Shown one piece after another: positions 1 to 9,556 of a stretch of 64,000 nt of DNA (positions are counted from its first letter, which is position 1; each line of letters opens with the position of its first letter). The DNA lies in assembly GCF_000176915.2 (NCBI RefSeq), contig NC_014844.1:248001-312000 (forward strand). The letters are read 5' to 3'. This DNA is from Pseudodesulfovibrio aespoeensis Aspo-2 (GTDB lineage: Bacteria; Desulfobacterota; Desulfovibrionia; Desulfovibrionales; Desulfovibrionaceae). Below the pieces are notes generated by a model. That model was not told where the DNA came from. It saw only the letters and a program-made list of their open reading frames with translations, and made no database searches. A program made the translations under genes and the position numbers.

Positions 1-425
1 ATGCCGGGGCGCAGGATCGGGGCGTTCTGGCCCGTGGACTCCTTGATGAAGTGGGCCACGGGATCGGACACGGCCATGAGCGAGACCGGCAGCTGGTGCC
101 AGCTCACGCCCGGCGGCAGGGCCGAGAAGAGATAGGCCCAGTTCTGGACATAGCTGACGCACCGGGCGCGCGCCTCCAGGCCGGGGGCCAGGGCGTTGGG
201 CCACCCCTCGGGCACCAGCCAGAGATCGTCCGGTGTCAGACGCATGGCGTCCCAGCCGATGACCGGGGCCGCGTCGGCCAGGCCGCCGGGCCGCCAGCCC
301 GCGCTCTCGCGCTCCACCAGATACGTTTCGCGTCCGGCCTGATGCAGGATGTCCGCCATCTGGCGCAGGACCGTGATGCCGCCTGTGGGCTTGCTGGCCG
401 GGGGCAGGAAGATGAACGTTTTCAT
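1..425 (-). CDS. Glycosyltransferase-like protein, 3' end outside the window
   Basis: The reverse strand from position 425 reads MKTFIFLPPASKPTGG and stays open to the window edge, giving about 141 residues of an N-terminal half. The opening beta-strand followed by a glycine-rich turn (KPTGGITVLRQMADIL) is how the N-terminal Rossmann domain of GT-B glycosyltransferases usually starts, and the later segment on a voice of 'SYVQNW' and 'HFIKEST' resembles family 1 enzymes that act on surface polysaccharide. An alternative ATG lies nine bases upstream at 434. Neither start has a clear Shine-Dalgarno. The catalytic C-terminal domain lies outside the window, so the specific function is not established. 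Confidence 0.6.
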   Translation of the reverse strand, partial: MKTFIFLPPASKPTGGITVLRQMADILHQAGRETYLVERESAGWRPGGLADAAPVIGWDAMRLTPDDLWLVPEGWPNALAPGLEARARCVSYVQNWAYLFSALPPGVSWHQLPVSLMAVSDPVAHFIKESTGQNAPILRPG

Positions 426-659
426 AAGACCCATGTGAAACCACACTCGACGGGATTTGGCAAGAGAGCGTGGGCATGGCCGGGTGGCCGCACCTGCGGC
501 CCCGGGGCGCGGGGTGGGATCGAATCGGGGGAATCCCACCCCGCTGACAGAGGGAAGGAGTGCGGTGTTCCGTAAGCCTCTTTTCAATAGTCCTGCCGCG
601 GGGAACGCGCTTCTCGATGGCGTGCCGATCTGGTGACAAGTGGGCGTCGCGATTTCCCC

Positions 660-695
660 TTGTCAGGGATTCGGGCCGCGCCTAGTGTGCGGCCC
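660..695 (+). promoter_or_regulatory. Predicted leaderless promoter of the DMT exporter
   Basis: TTGTCA (660-665), a 17-base spacer and TAGTGT (683-688) are followed after only seven bases by the ATG at 696. Transcription would begin at or within a few bases of the start codon. No Shine-Dalgarno is present. The same architecture occurs before rlmN, recQ, the queuosine transporter and the MocR gene in this window. Confidence 0.5.
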
Positions 696-1604
696 ATGCG
701 CACCATCCTGACCCTCGGCATGCGGCATATGCTCATGGGCACCTTCCTCTTCTCCATCGGCTCATTGCTGATCAAGCTCGCGGGAGAGCGCATACCGACT
801 CTGGAGATGCTCTTTGTCCGAGGTCTGGTGGGCATTGGCTTTGTCTGGTGGCTGCTGCGCAGGACCGGGGTGGGCATGCTCGGCACGCGCCGGGTGTTGC
901 TGACCATCCGCGGGGTGGTGGGGTTTGCGGCCCTGTTTGCCGAGTTCTACGCCATCATCCATCTGCCCCTGGCCGATGCCACGGTCATCCTCTTCACCCA
1001 TCCGGCGGTGGTGGCCCTGCTGGCCTGGGCGGTGCTGGGCGAGCGCCTCGGCCTGCGCGGGCTCCTGGCCGTGGGCATCAGCCTGACCGGAGTGGCCGTG
1101 GTCTGCCGCCCGGCCTTTCTTTTTGGCGGCGGGCCGTCGCTGCTCGACCCGCTGGCCGTGACTGTGGCCCTGTGCGGGGTGGGAGTCACCTCCCTGGCCA
1201 TCCTCTCGGTGCGCGCCCTGGCCAAGACCGAGCATCCGGCGGTGGTCATGCTCTACCCGCCGCTGATCATGACCATTGTCTCGCCGCTACTGGCCCAGGG
1301 CTGGCTCTGGCCCACCCCCCTCGAATGGGGCTACATGCTCGGCATCGCCGCGTTCATGAACGCGGGCCAGTACTACATGACGCGCGGCTACGCCATCGAG
1401 TCTGCGGCGCGCATCAGCGCCGTGACCTGCCTTGAGATCGTATTCGCCGCCTTCTGGGGTGCGTCCATCCTGGGCGAGATCCCGGACGGCTGGACCGTGG
1501 CCGGCGGCCTGCTCATCGTGGCCGGGACCATTGCCCTGGGCCGTGGCGAGGAATCCGGCCACACGGATGGGCAGCCCACGCCCGGCACGCCCACGGGCGT
1601 GTGA
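696..1604 (+). CDS. DMT superfamily (EamA) transporter
   Basis: The 302-residue protein is almost entirely hydrophobic and has about ten membrane segments arranged as two EamA repeats. The first repeat carries 'FTHPAVVALLAWAVLGERLG', the usual end of an EamA domain, and the second ends with 'LEIVFAAFWGASILGEIP'. These proteins export or exchange small metabolites across the inner membrane, and the substrate cannot be read from sequence. A GTG at 633 would add 21 residues that do not look like family sequence. I chose ATG 696 because a -35/-10 pair ends seven bases before it. The C-terminal tail is polar and Gly/Pro/Thr-rich. It is monocistronic. Confidence 0.85.
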   Translation: MRTILTLGMRHMLMGTFLFSIGSLLIKLAGERIPTLEMLFVRGLVGIGFVWWLLRRTGVGMLGTRRVLLTIRGVVGFAALFAEFYAIIHLPLADATVILFTHPAVVALLAWAVLGERLGLRGLLAVGISLTGVAVVCRPAFLFGGGPSLLDPLAVTVALCGVGVTSLAILSVRALAKTEHPAVVMLYPPLIMTIVSPLLAQGWLWPTPLEWGYMLGIAAFMNAGQYYMTRGYAIESAARISAVTCLEIVFAAFWGASILGEIPDGWTVAGGLLIVAGTIALGRGEESGHTDGQPTPGTPTGV

Positions 1605-1736
1605 CCGTCCTGTTTTCGTCCCTTTGCGCTGTTTTTTTGCTCCAGGGCCGCCCGGCCCGACCGGGTTGGCACCAAACTTGATTATCATCGCGGAATTGGA
1701 AATAAATTCCCCATGGCAACAACACAGGGAGCACCC

Positions 1737-3110
1737 GTGAAGAAGCGATACCTGATCATCGGCGCAGGCCCCACCGGGCTCGGCGCGGCCCACCGGCTCC
1801 GGGAGCTGGGCATGGACGACTTCATCGTGCTGGAGCGGCACGGCCACGCAGGCGGGCTGGCCGCCAGCTTCAAGGACGACAACGGCTTTACCTGGGACAT
1901 CGGCGGGCATGTGGTCTTCTCCCACTACGCCTATTTCGACGCCCTGCTCGATTCGCTGCTGGGCGACGAGCGGCTGGAGCACGAGCGCGAGTCGTGGGTG
2001 CGCTCCTGCGCCACCTGGGTGCCCTATCCCTTTCAGAACAACATCCGCCACCTGCCGCACGAGCCCCGTTGGGAGTGCGTGGAGGGGCTTCTGCCCGGCA
2101 ACCGGTTTGATGGCGAGCCTGCCAACTTCGGCCAGTGGATCGAGCGCGTGTTCGGGGCGGGCATCGCCAAGCATTTCATGAATCCCTACAATTTCAAGGT
2201 CTGGGCCACCCCGCCCGAGCTGATGCAGTACGGCTGGATCGGCGAGCGGGTCAGCGTGGTGGACCTGAAGCGCGTGCTCAAGAACATCATCCTTGAGCGA
2301 GACGACATCTCCTGGGGGCCGAACAACACCTTCAAGTTCCCCCTGCACGGCGGCACGGGCGAGATCTTCCGGCGGCTGGCCGCGCGGCTCGACGGGTTCA
2401 TCGAGTACAATCAGGAAGTGGCCGCCATCGACGCGGACAGCAAGACCGTCACCACCAGCGCCGGGCTGACCGTGCAGTACGAGGCCATCCTGAACACCGC
2501 GCCCGTGGACATCCTGGTCTCGCGCTGGCTGCGGGGCGGGGACAGGGGTGGGGACGCGACCATGATCGAGGCCGCAGGCCGTCTGACCCACAACTCGGTC
2601 CATGTGGCCGGTGTCGGGCTCGACATCAGGGCCGAGGACGAACGCAACCCGCGCTGCTGGATGTATTTTCCCGAATCAGACTCCCCCTTCTACCGGGTGA
2701 CCAACTTCCACAACTATTCGCCCAACAACGTGGCCCGGCCCGGCCAGCAGCTCGCCTTCATGTGCGAGACCTCCTACTCGGCCCACAAGCGGGAAAGGCT
2801 CGACGAACTGATGGACCGCACCATTGAGGGTCTGGTAAACACCTCCATGCTGGACGCGGCCAGGGTGGCCGATGTCCACACCAGATGGGAGACGACCGTG
2901 GACTACGGCTATCCCGTGCCCTGCCTGGAGCGCGACGATGCGCTCAAGGTCATCCAGCCCAGGCTCGAAGCGAAAGACATCTATTCGCGGGGCCGGTTCG
3001 GCGGCTGGAAGTACGAGGTGGGCAACATGGACCACTCGGTCATGCAGGGCGTGGAATGGGCGGACCGGATGCTCTCCGGCGCTCCCGAAACCACCTATCG
3101 CTGGGAATAG
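1737..3110 (+). CDS. FAD-dependent NAD(P)-binding oxidoreductase, amine oxidase/UDP-galactopyranose mutase-like
   Basis: The 457-residue protein starts with a dinucleotide-binding fold: 'YLIIGAGPTGLGAAHRL' (GxGxxG), then 'VLERHGHAGG', where the Glu binds the FAD ribose. The rest fits the flavin amine oxidase/protoporphyrinogen oxidase-like superfamily; close relatives are found in surface-polysaccharide clusters, where UDP-galactopyranose mutase is the best known member. The C-terminal 'GRFGGWKYEVGNMDHSVMQG' is the usual FAD-contacting end of that group. Start choice: GTG 1737 follows AGGGAG at a good distance and gives the family-like start VKKRYLIIGAG; an in-frame ATG at 1713 is the alternative. 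The exact substrate is unknown. The M24 peptidase starts seven bases downstream, so the two are probably cotranscribed. Confidence 0.75.
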   Translation: MKKRYLIIGAGPTGLGAAHRLRELGMDDFIVLERHGHAGGLAASFKDDNGFTWDIGGHVVFSHYAYFDALLDSLLGDERLEHERESWVRSCATWVPYPFQNNIRHLPHEPRWECVEGLLPGNRFDGEPANFGQWIERVFGAGIAKHFMNPYNFKVWATPPELMQYGWIGERVSVVDLKRVLKNIILERDDISWGPNNTFKFPLHGGTGEIFRRLAARLDGFIEYNQEVAAIDADSKTVTTSAGLTVQYEAILNTAPVDILVSRWLRGGDRGGDATMIEAAGRLTHNSVHVAGVGLDIRAEDERNPRCWMYFPESDSPFYRVTNFHNYSPNNVARPGQQLAFMCETSYSAHKRERLDELMDRTIEGLVNTSMLDAARVADVHTRWETTVDYGYPVPCLERDDALKVIQPRLEAKDIYSRGRFGGWKYEVGNMDHSVMQGVEWADRMLSGAPETTYRWE

Positions 3111-3117
3111 AACACGC

Positions 3118-4188
3118 ATGAACACAGACATTTTCGCCACTCGGCGCGAACGGCTCCGCAGCGCACTGCGCGAGCAGGGGCTGGACGCGCTGCTCGTCTC
3201 GCACGCGGCCAACCGCTATTATCTGAGCGGCTTCGAGCTGCACGACGCCCAGTGCAACGAATCCTCGGGCTGGCTGGTGGTCTCGGCTGACGGCGACGAC
3301 CATCTCTTCACCGATCCCCGCTATGTGGATGCGGCCCGGCGGGTCTGGGACGATGCCCGCATCCACGTCTACGCCCGCGACAAGTTCGATCTGGTCTGCG
3401 GCACGCTCCAGGGCCGGGGGATCAAGACCCTTGGCTTCGAGCCCAAGGCGCTGCACCTCTTCGACTACGACAGGCTGGCCTCCAGGATCACCCTGACCCA
3501 GGCGGACAATCTGGTGGAGGAACTGCGCATCATCAAGGACGAGGACGAGCTGCGCCGGATGGACGCCTCCATTGAGTTGAACCACCGCCTCTTCGAGTAC
3601 ATTGAGACCCGGCTCGAACCGGGCCGCACCGAAGAGGAGATATCCTGGGACGTGGAAAAATTCTTTCGCGAGAACGGGGCCGAGAAGCTGGCCTTCTCCA
3701 CCATCGTCGGGGTCGGCCCCAATGCGGCCCTGCCCCACGCCAATCCCGGCAAGACCGTGATCCGCGACAACGAGCTGGTGCTCATCGACACCGGCTGCCG
3801 GCTCATGGGCTACAACTCGGACCAGACCCGGACCTTCTGGGTGGGCGCCGCGCCGTCGGACCGCTTCAAGCGGACCATGGACCTGGTGCGTGGAGCGCAG
3901 CAGGCGGCCATCGACATCATCCGGCCCGGCCTGACCTGCGTCGAGGCCTACGAGGCCGCCTACGCCGTGTTCGACAAGGCCGGGGTGGCCCACCAGTTCA
4001 CCCACGGCCTGGGCCATGGCGTGGGCCTTGAGACCCACGAGCCGCCGAGCCTGAGCAGGGCGGCGGGCGGCATCCTGCGGCCCGGCATGGTCGTCACCGT
4101 GGAGCCGGGCCTCTATGACCCGGCCTGGGGCGGCATCCGCTGGGAATATCAGGTGGTCGTCACCCAGGACGGCTGCCGGGTCATGTGA
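3118..4188 (+). CDS. M24 family Xaa-Pro aminopeptidase
   Basis: The 356-residue protein has the two-domain layout of prolidases and aminopeptidase P: an N-terminal creatinase-like domain (about 1-130) and a C-terminal pita-bread domain. The five metal ligands can be placed: both Asp in 'LIDTGCRLMGYNSDQTRTF', His in 'GLGHGVGLETHEPP', Glu in 'VTVEPGLYDP' and Glu in 'GIRWEYQVVV'. It should be a cytoplasmic two-metal hydrolase removing N-terminal residues next to proline. The start at 3118 lies seven bases after the FAD oxidoreductase stop. A hairpin with a U-rich tail follows the gene. Confidence 0.9.
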   Translation: MNTDIFATRRERLRSALREQGLDALLVSHAANRYYLSGFELHDAQCNESSGWLVVSADGDDHLFTDPRYVDAARRVWDDARIHVYARDKFDLVCGTLQGRGIKTLGFEPKALHLFDYDRLASRITLTQADNLVEELRIIKDEDELRRMDASIELNHRLFEYIETRLEPGRTEEEISWDVEKFFRENGAEKLAFSTIVGVGPNAALPHANPGKTVIRDNELVLIDTGCRLMGYNSDQTRTFWVGAAPSDRFKRTMDLVRGAQQAAIDIIRPGLTCVEAYEAAYAVFDKAGVAHQFTHGLGHGVGLETHEPPSLSRAAGGILRPGMVVTVEPGLYDPAWGGIRWEYQVVVTQDGCRVM

Positions 4189-4221
4189 TCCGGCCTGTTG
4201 TCCGTGCCGAAAAAAGACATT

Positions 4222-4260
4222 GGGCCGCTCTCCGACGGGGAGTGGCCCGGTTTTCTTTTC
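4222..4260 (+). terminator. Rho-independent terminator after the M24 peptidase
   Basis: GGGCCGCTCTCC and GGGGAGTGGCCC pair with a GAC loop (including G-U pairs), and the stem is followed by GGTTTTCTTTTC. It lies 34 bases past the stop and separates the oxidoreductase-peptidase unit from rlmN. Confidence 0.8.
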
Positions 4261-4282
4261 TCCGGGTGGAGCCGCACCGTGC

Positions 4283-4319
4283 TTGACACGGCGCAAGGTT
4301 GCATTAGTGTCTGGCTCGC
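4283..4319 (+). promoter_or_regulatory. Predicted leaderless promoter of rlmN
   Basis: TTGACA (4283-4288), a 16-base spacer and TAGTGT (4305-4310) end nine bases before the ATG at 4320. The interval before the ATG has no Shine-Dalgarno. The -10 hexamer TAGTGT is identical to that before the DMT exporter. Confidence 0.55.
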
Positions 4320-5354
4320 ATGCACAACCTCATCGAATTGACCAAGAGTGATCTCGAAGCCTTTGTGGCCGACGAGCTGAAGGAGCCGCGTTTTCGCGCG
4401 GAGCAGATCTGGCAGTGGCTGTGGCAGAAGCGCGTGCGCGGCGTGGAGGGGATGACCAACCTGTCCAAGCCGTTGCGCGAGAAGCTGGCGGCCATGGCCG
4501 TCATCACCTGGCCCGAGGTGGCCAGGGTGCAGCAGAGCGAGGATGGCACCATCAAGTTCCTGCTGCGCCTGGGCGACGGCAAGCTGGTGGAGACCGTGCT
4601 TATCCCCATGCAGGACCGCTACTCCCAGTGTCTGTCCACCCAGGTGGGCTGCGCCATGGGCTGCACCTTTTGCAGCACCGGCCAGCTCGGCTTTGAGCGC
4701 AACATGACCTATGGCGAGATCCTGGGCCAGGTGCTGGTGGGTCGGCAATACCTGGAGGACCGGGGCATGAACCCGCTCAAGAACCTCGTGTTCATGGGCA
4801 TGGGCGAGCCGCTGCTCAACCTCGACACCCTGCTCAAGGTCTTGAACGACCTGCCGTGCGAGCGCGGGCTTTCCCTGTCATGGCGGCGGTCCATGGTCTC
4901 CACCGTGGGCTTTCCCGAACAACTGCGGATTCTCGGCGAGATGGAGGTGGCCCTGCCCGCCATCTCGCTGCATGCCCCCACCCAGGAGCTGCGCGCCCGG
5001 ATCATGCCCAAGGCGGCCCGCGTCCACCTGGACGACCTCATGGCCGCGCTCCGGGCCTATCCCATGCGCCCGCGCGAGCGCATCACCTTCGAATACCTGC
5101 TGCTCAAGGGCGTCAACGACTCCCTGGAGCACGCGGACCAGCTGGCCCGGCTCATTGACCGCAAAAAGGGCAAGATCAACCTCATCGCCTACAACGCCAC
5201 CGAGGGGCTGCCCTACGAAGCCCCGGACCGCGCCCAGGTGGAAGCCTTTGAAAAGCGGCTCTGGGACCACGGCCTGACCGCCTTCATCCGCCGCTCCATG
5301 GGCGCGGACATCAAGGCCGCCTGCGGCCAGCTCAAGGCCGCCCAGACGGCCTGA
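4320..5354 (+). CDS. rlmN: Dual-specificity 23S rRNA m2A2503 / tRNA m2A37 methyltransferase RlmN
   Basis: This 344-residue radical-SAM enzyme methylates C2 of A2503 in 23S rRNA and of A37 in some tRNAs. The 4Fe-4S motif CxxxCxxC is 'CAMGCTFCSTGQ'. The two cysteines of the methyl-transfer mechanism are visible: one in 'RYSQCLSTQVG' just before the cluster, and one in 'DIKAACGQL' near the C-terminus. The SAM-binding 'FMGMGEPLLN' is also present. Length and ends match the family. It is a single-gene unit with its own promoter, and recQ converges on it with 36 bases between the stops. Confidence 0.97.
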   Translation: MHNLIELTKSDLEAFVADELKEPRFRAEQIWQWLWQKRVRGVEGMTNLSKPLREKLAAMAVITWPEVARVQQSEDGTIKFLLRLGDGKLVETVLIPMQDRYSQCLSTQVGCAMGCTFCSTGQLGFERNMTYGEILGQVLVGRQYLEDRGMNPLKNLVFMGMGEPLLNLDTLLKVLNDLPCERGLSLSWRRSMVSTVGFPEQLRILGEMEVALPAISLHAPTQELRARIMPKAARVHLDDLMAALRAYPMRPRERITFEYLLLKGVNDSLEHADQLARLIDRKKGKINLIAYNATEGLPYEAPDRAQVEAFEKRLWDHGLTAFIRRSMGADIKAACGQLKAAQTA

Positions 5355-5390
5355 TCCGGCGACCGCGCAGTCTGTATTTTTTCTCTGTAA

Positions 5391-7595
5391 TCAGTCGCGT
5401 CGGGCGTTGGCCCGGACCATGCGCAGTAGGTCGTAGGGGTAGCGCTTGTCCAGCGCCTCGTACACAGGCGAGAGGGCGGTCACGCCCTTGAGGCGGAAGG
5501 CGTCGAAGGTCTCGAGGATGCGGTCAAGCTCGTCGTCGGGCAATCCCGCCACCCGGCGATAGTCGAGGCGGCCCAGGGCCACGGCCTGACCGAGATGGTT
5601 CCAGATGGAGCCGGGCTTGAGCCCGCGCCGCGCGGCCACCGCGTCCACGTCCCCCAACTCCTCGAACAAATCCAGCGACTCCAGGGCCGTGGCGTTCAGC
5701 TCGGTCGCCTGTGGTCTTTCCTGTCGGGCCTGCCGTTTGGCGGCCCGCTCAAGCGGAATCTCCGGGGTGTTGTCTGGCCGCCCGTATTTGTCGGCATGGG
5801 TGCGCAAACAGTCGAGGAAGGTCTGGCCGAAGCGCGCGAGCTTGACCTCGCCCACGCCGGTCATGCAGCCCATGGCGTCGAGGTCCACGGGCCGGTAGCG
5901 GACCATGTCGAGCAGGGTCTTGTCCGGAAAGATGGCATAGGGCGGCACGCCCTGCTCTCCGGCCACGGCCAGGCGCAGCTCGCGCAGGGAGTCGAACAGG
6001 GCCTGGGTCTCCCAGTTGGAGAGCACGTCGTCCGCTGTGACCGGCCCGCGCGCCCGGACGGAGCGGGGCGCGATGACCGGGTCGGTGCGCAGCCGCACCT
6101 CGCGCTCGCTGCGCAGCACGGTCCAGGACCGCTCGTTCAGGGTCAGGGCGCTGTGCTGCTCCATGTCCACGGTCAGCAGGCCAAAGGCGGCCAGTTGGCG
6201 ATAGACCGACTTCCATTGCTCCAGGGTCAGCTCGGTGCCGATCCCCCAGGTGGACAGCTCGGTGTGCTGGAAACGGCGGGCGCGCTCGCTCGTCTTGCCC
6301 ACCAGCACCTCGGCCAGATACGCGGCCCCGAACCTTGAGCCCGTGCGAAAGATGTTGGAGAGCGCCTTTTGCGCGGCCACGGTGCCGTCCCAGGTCTCGA
6401 CCGGATTTAAGCAGGTATCGCAGTTGCCGCACGGCGCGGTGTGCTCGCCGAAATAGCCGAGCAGGGCCTGACGGCGGCACCCGGCTGTTTCGAGAAAGGC
6501 GAAGAGCGAGCCGAGCTTGGCGTGCTCCACCCGCTTGCGCGCTTCGTCCGCCTCGCCGGACTCGATCATGGAGCGGAGGATGGCGATGTCCTGCAACCCG
6601 AAGCAGAGCCAGGCCGAGGCGGGCAGCCCGTCGCGCCCGGCGCGGCCTGTTTCCTGGTGGTACGCCTCCAGACTCTTGGGCGGCTCCAGGTGGCAGACAA
6701 AGCGGACGTTGGGCTTGTCCACGCCCATGCCAAAGGCCACGGTGGCGACCATGACCATGCCCTCGCCGCGCATGAATTGCTCCTGGTTGCGGTAGCGCTC
6801 CTGCTTGGAGAGCCCGGCGTGGTAGGGCAGGGCAATGATGCCGTTCTTTTCCAGAAAGGCGGCGGTCTGCTCCACCTTCTTGCGGCTCAGGCGGTAGACG
6901 ATGCCCGAGTCGCCGGGGTGGCTCTCGCGGATGAAGCGCAGCAGTTGCTGCTGCGGGTGGTCCTTGGGCTGCACGGCGTAGCGGATGTTGGGCCGGTCAA
7001 ACCCGGTGGCATAGACCGTGGCCCGCTCAAGGCCGAGGTTGCGCACGATGTCGCGCTGGGTCGGCTCGTCCGCCGTGGCTGTCAGGGCCAGCCGGGGCAC
7101 GCCGGGAAACCGCTCGCTGATGACCGAGAGCTGCATGTATTCTGGCCGGAAATCGTGCCCCCACTGGGACACGCAGTGCGCCTCGTCAATGGCGAAAAGA
7201 CAGGGATTGCAGCGCGCCAGCAGGTCGAGGAAGCCGGGCCGGCACAGCCGCTCCGGGGCCACGTAGACAAGGTCGAGCTGGCCGCTGACGAGTTGCTGTT
7301 CCACTTCCCAGGCGTCCTGGGGATCAAGGGACGAGTTGAGGCAGGCGGCGCGCACGCCCATCTGGGTCAGCCCCTGCACCTGGTCCTGCATCAGGGCGAT
7401 GAGCGGCGAGACGCACACCCCCACCCCGGGCCGGAGCATGGACGGGATCTGGTAGCACAGCGACTTGCCTCCGCCCGTGGGCATGAGCACCAGGCAGTCG
7501 CCTCCGGCCATGACATTGTTGATGATCGGCTGTTGCAGGCCGATGAACTGGTCGAATCCGAAGACCGAACGCAGGATTTCGATGGGTGAGGACAT
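5391..7595 (-). CDS. recQ: ATP-dependent DNA helicase RecQ
   Basis: The 734-residue 3'-5' helicase acts in recombinational repair and fork processing. Walker A is '[10 protein letters not shown]' (about residues 40-49), the DEAD-box-like motif is '[16 protein letters not shown]', and the helicase C domain carries 'TGRAGRDG'. The RQC zinc cysteines sit in '[17 protein letters not shown]' followed by 'CDTC', and an HRDC-like region follows at about 510-600, with an extra helix-rich C-terminal segment. The frame stays open upstream, but [17 protein letters not shown] is the family-like start. ATG 7595 has no Shine-Dalgarno; a promoter ends eight bases before it. Confidence 0.96.
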   Translation of the reverse strand: MSSPIEILRSVFGFDQFIGLQQPIINNVMAGGDCLVLMPTGGGKSLCYQIPSMLRPGVGVCVSPLIALMQDQVQGLTQMGVRAACLNSSLDPQDAWEVEQQLVSGQLDLVYVAPERLCRPGFLDLLARCNPCLFAIDEAHCVSQWGHDFRPEYMQLSVISERFPGVPRLALTATADEPTQRDIVRNLGLERATVYATGFDRPNIRYAVQPKDHPQQQLLRFIRESHPGDSGIVYRLSRKKVEQTAAFLEKNGIIALPYHAGLSKQERYRNQEQFMRGEGMVMVATVAFGMGVDKPNVRFVCHLEPPKSLEAYHQETGRAGRDGLPASAWLCFGLQDIAILRSMIESGEADEARKRVEHAKLGSLFAFLETAGCRRQALLGYFGEHTAPCGNCDTCLNPVETWDGTVAAQKALSNIFRTGSRFGAAYLAEVLVGKTSERARRFQHTELSTWGIGTELTLEQWKSVYRQLAAFGLLTVDMEQHSALTLNERSWTVLRSEREVRLRTDPVIAPRSVRARGPVTADDVLSNWETQALFDSLRELRLAVAGEQGVPPYAIFPDKTLLDMVRYRPVDLDAMGCMTGVGEVKLARFGQTFLDCLRTHADKYGRPDNTPEIPLERAAKRQARQERPQATELNATALESLDLFEELGDVDAVAARRGLKPGSIWNHLGQAVALGRLDYRRVAGLPDDELDRILETFDAFRLKGVTALSPVYEALDKRYPYDLLRMVRANARRD

Positions 7596-7632
7596 GGACG
7601 GCCACCCTAGGCCATCACTCCCCCAAGCGCAA
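7596..7632 (-). promoter_or_regulatory. Predicted leaderless promoter of recQ
   Basis: On the reverse strand TTGCGC (7632-7627), a 17-base spacer and TAGGGT (7609-7604) end eight bases before the recQ ATG at 7595. No Shine-Dalgarno is seen. It sits in the 65-base gap after the DUF116 gene. Confidence 0.5.
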
Positions 7633-7660
7633 GGCTGGCGGGCGCGCCGGAGCGCCCGGA

Positions 7661-8497
7661 CTACAGGCTGGCGCCCTGGGCGGTGGAGATGGTCCGGCCC
7701 GTTCCCGGGGCCTTGCCTTCCAGGAATTCTGGCAGCAGGAAACGGTGCAGGGCGGTTACCAGTTGGGTGTGGTCCACCAGGGTGTCGAGGCAGGGGCCGT
7801 GGGGCCGCTCGTTGAGCACGCCGAACACGGGCAGAGGGTAGGCGTCCTGGATGCCGCTGGCCAGATCGCGGTAGCAGGCCACGGCGATGATCAGGCGTGG
7901 GCGCATCTGGACCACGATGCGCCGGGCGATGGTGCCGCCCGTGGCGATGGCCAGGTTGACGCCGTAGGCGTCGTGCAGGTCGAGCAGCCCGGCGATGGGA
8001 CACAGGCCGCACCGCTTGCAGTTGTTGATGTCATAGGTCAGTCGCCGGTCGCACTTGGAGCTTTGCAGGCAGTGGGGCATGAGTAGGAGTACGTCCTCTG
8101 GCCGGTAGCGGTCCGCCTCGGCCTGGACCAGCTCGTTGTTGACGCTGATGAAGGAGAGCATGATGGCCTCCTTGTCCACGCCCAACAGCCGCCCCAGCAG
8201 CACCATCACCGGCAGGAAGAGCTTGACTGTCAGCCCCCGGAACCGGTTTGCGCCGGGCAGGTGGCGCTTGGTGACGATGTTCAGGAACAATCCCCAGTAG
8301 GCCACGGACACGAACCCGATCAGCCCGACCACCAGCGCGCCGAGCAACCACGACGCCGCCGGGTGGATGTTCGCAAGCCCCAGATAGGGCACGAACCAGA
8401 GGGCGGCCAGCAGCAGGCAGACCACAAAGCAGGTGCCGCTGATGAGACCGATGAAGAGCCGTTTTCTGGCCTTGCGTATGCTGCGGGTATGCGTCAT
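7661..8497 (-). CDS. DUF116 membrane protein
   Basis: The 278-residue protein has two N-terminal membrane segments (about residues 15-37 and 45-72) and then a soluble DUF116 domain. The domain carries its typical cysteines: '[13 protein letters not shown]' and '[11 protein letters not shown]', a CxxCxxC group that could bind an Fe-S cluster or zinc. Its biochemical function is not known. DUF116 genes are often next to fmt/def in Desulfovibrio-like and clostridial genomes, and here it is the last gene of the def-fmt-GT9 run. A Shine-Dalgarno (CAGGAACGAG) precedes the ATG. Confidence 0.85.
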   Translation of the reverse strand: MTHTRSIRKARKRLFIGLISGTCFVVCLLLAALWFVPYLGLANIHPAASWLLGALVVGLIGFVSVAYWGLFLNIVTKRHLPGANRFRGLTVKLFLPVMVLLGRLLGVDKEAIMLSFISVNNELVQAEADRYRPEDVLLLMPHCLQSSKCDRRLTYDINNCKRCGLCPIAGLLDLHDAYGVNLAIATGGTIARRIVVQMRPRLIIAVACYRDLASGIQDAYPLPVFGVLNERPHGPCLDTLVDHTQLVTALHRFLLPEFLEGKAPGTGRTISTAQGASL

Positions 8498-8580
8498 CTC
8501 GTTCCTGCGGTGTTGTCGTCCTGCCGGGACATGCTACCATGTCGTCCCTGTCGGGACAATGCGCTGTCAGCGTTGCGGCT

Positions 8581-9546
8581 TTATTCCACCCTGGCCGTGT
8601 TGCGCAGGGATTGTATCCCGGCCACCACGGTCTCCACCGTGAACGCGGGCTGAAAAACAACCAGGCACCCCTCGTCGCTGGCCGGTCGCCACTTGGCGAA
8701 GTTGGCCGCGTCGTCCAGGTAGACCACCAGCCTGAGCGTGCCCCAGGCGCAGGCCAGATGCGCCGGGCCGGAATCATTGCCCGCGAACACCCCGGCCCTT
8801 CTGACCAGCTCTGCCGTGGCCGCGACGGACCCGGTGTAGTAGCGGACACGCTCCCCTTCGGGAATGGCCTGCTCCACTGCGGCCCGTTCGTGGGGCATGC
8901 AGACGATGAAGACCGGCACGGACGGCGACAGCCGCGCCACCACCCCGGCCCAGACCGGCAGGCTCCAGCCGATGCCGCCCTGGGAATCGCCCGTGGGATG
9001 GACCACCAGATACGTGCCCGCAACCATGCCTGTTCCGGCCAGCAGCCCGCGCACCTCGGCCTCGGCCTCTGGCGAGGGATGGAGCCTGGGGCGGTCCAGG
9101 GTCACGGGCCTGCCCAGCGCGGCCTCGACAAGCTGCGCCCGGCTGGCCAGCCGGTGGACGCTCATGTCCTCGTCCACTGTCACGTGCAAATGCTGCCACG
9201 ACCCGCGCAGGGCATACCCGGCCCGCAGCCCCACCCCGGCCAGTCGCGCCAGCACTTCGTTGCGCACGCCCCGGCGCAGGTGCAGGGACACGTCGTATTG
9301 CTCGCGACGCAGGGCGCACACCAGCCGGAACTGGCGGGCCAGCGAATCCCGCTTCTTGTTGAAGGTGTGAAAAACGTCCACGTTCGGGTCCGCGCCCACC
9401 AGATCAAGGCCCGCGCGGTCCACCACCATGCCCACGAAACAGCCAGGAAACGCGCCCTTGAGCCAGGCGGCCACAGGCATGTTGAACAGCGTGTTGCCGA
9501 TCATGCCGTTGTTGAAGAGGAGAAACCGGTTCGGCTGGCCCGTCAC
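8581..9546 (-). CDS. Glycosyltransferase family 9 (heptosyltransferase-like)
   Basis: The 321-residue protein has the GT9 GT-B layout. The N-terminus 'FLLFNNGMIGNTLFNMPVA' is a variant of the usual 'xRxxxIGDxxxxTP' start, and the C-terminal donor-binding motif is 'AGNDSGPAHLACAWGT'. GT9 enzymes transfer heptose or related sugars from ADP-activated donors to the lipopolysaccharide inner core at the cytoplasmic membrane. The donor is not established here. The start is GTG after AGGGG, ten bases from the fmt stop, so it is probably translated from the def-fmt transcript. Confidence 0.82.
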   Translation of the reverse strand: MTGQPNRFLLFNNGMIGNTLFNMPVAAWLKGAFPGCFVGMVVDRAGLDLVGADPNVDVFHTFNKKRDSLARQFRLVCALRREQYDVSLHLRRGVRNEVLARLAGVGLRAGYALRGSWQHLHVTVDEDMSVHRLASRAQLVEAALGRPVTLDRPRLHPSPEAEAEVRGLLAGTGMVAGTYLVVHPTGDSQGGIGWSLPVWAGVVARLSPSVPVFIVCMPHERAAVEQAIPEGERVRYYTGSVAATAELVRRAGVFAGNDSGPAHLACAWGTLRLVVYLDDAANFAKWRPASDEGCLVVFQPAFTVETVVAGIQSLRNTARVE

Positions 9547-9556
9547 GCCTTTGCCC

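Noticed and set aside
51..575. Rightward open frame of 174 codons
   Set aside because: It is antisense to the partial glycosyltransferase, whose reverse-strand protein is family-like. The frame has no ribosome site and low-complexity composition.
1666..1682. Sigma-54-like sequence TGGCAC-N5-TTGA upstream of the FAD oxidoreductase
   Set aside because: The -24 GG is present, but the -12 box lacks GC, which is essential for sigma-54.
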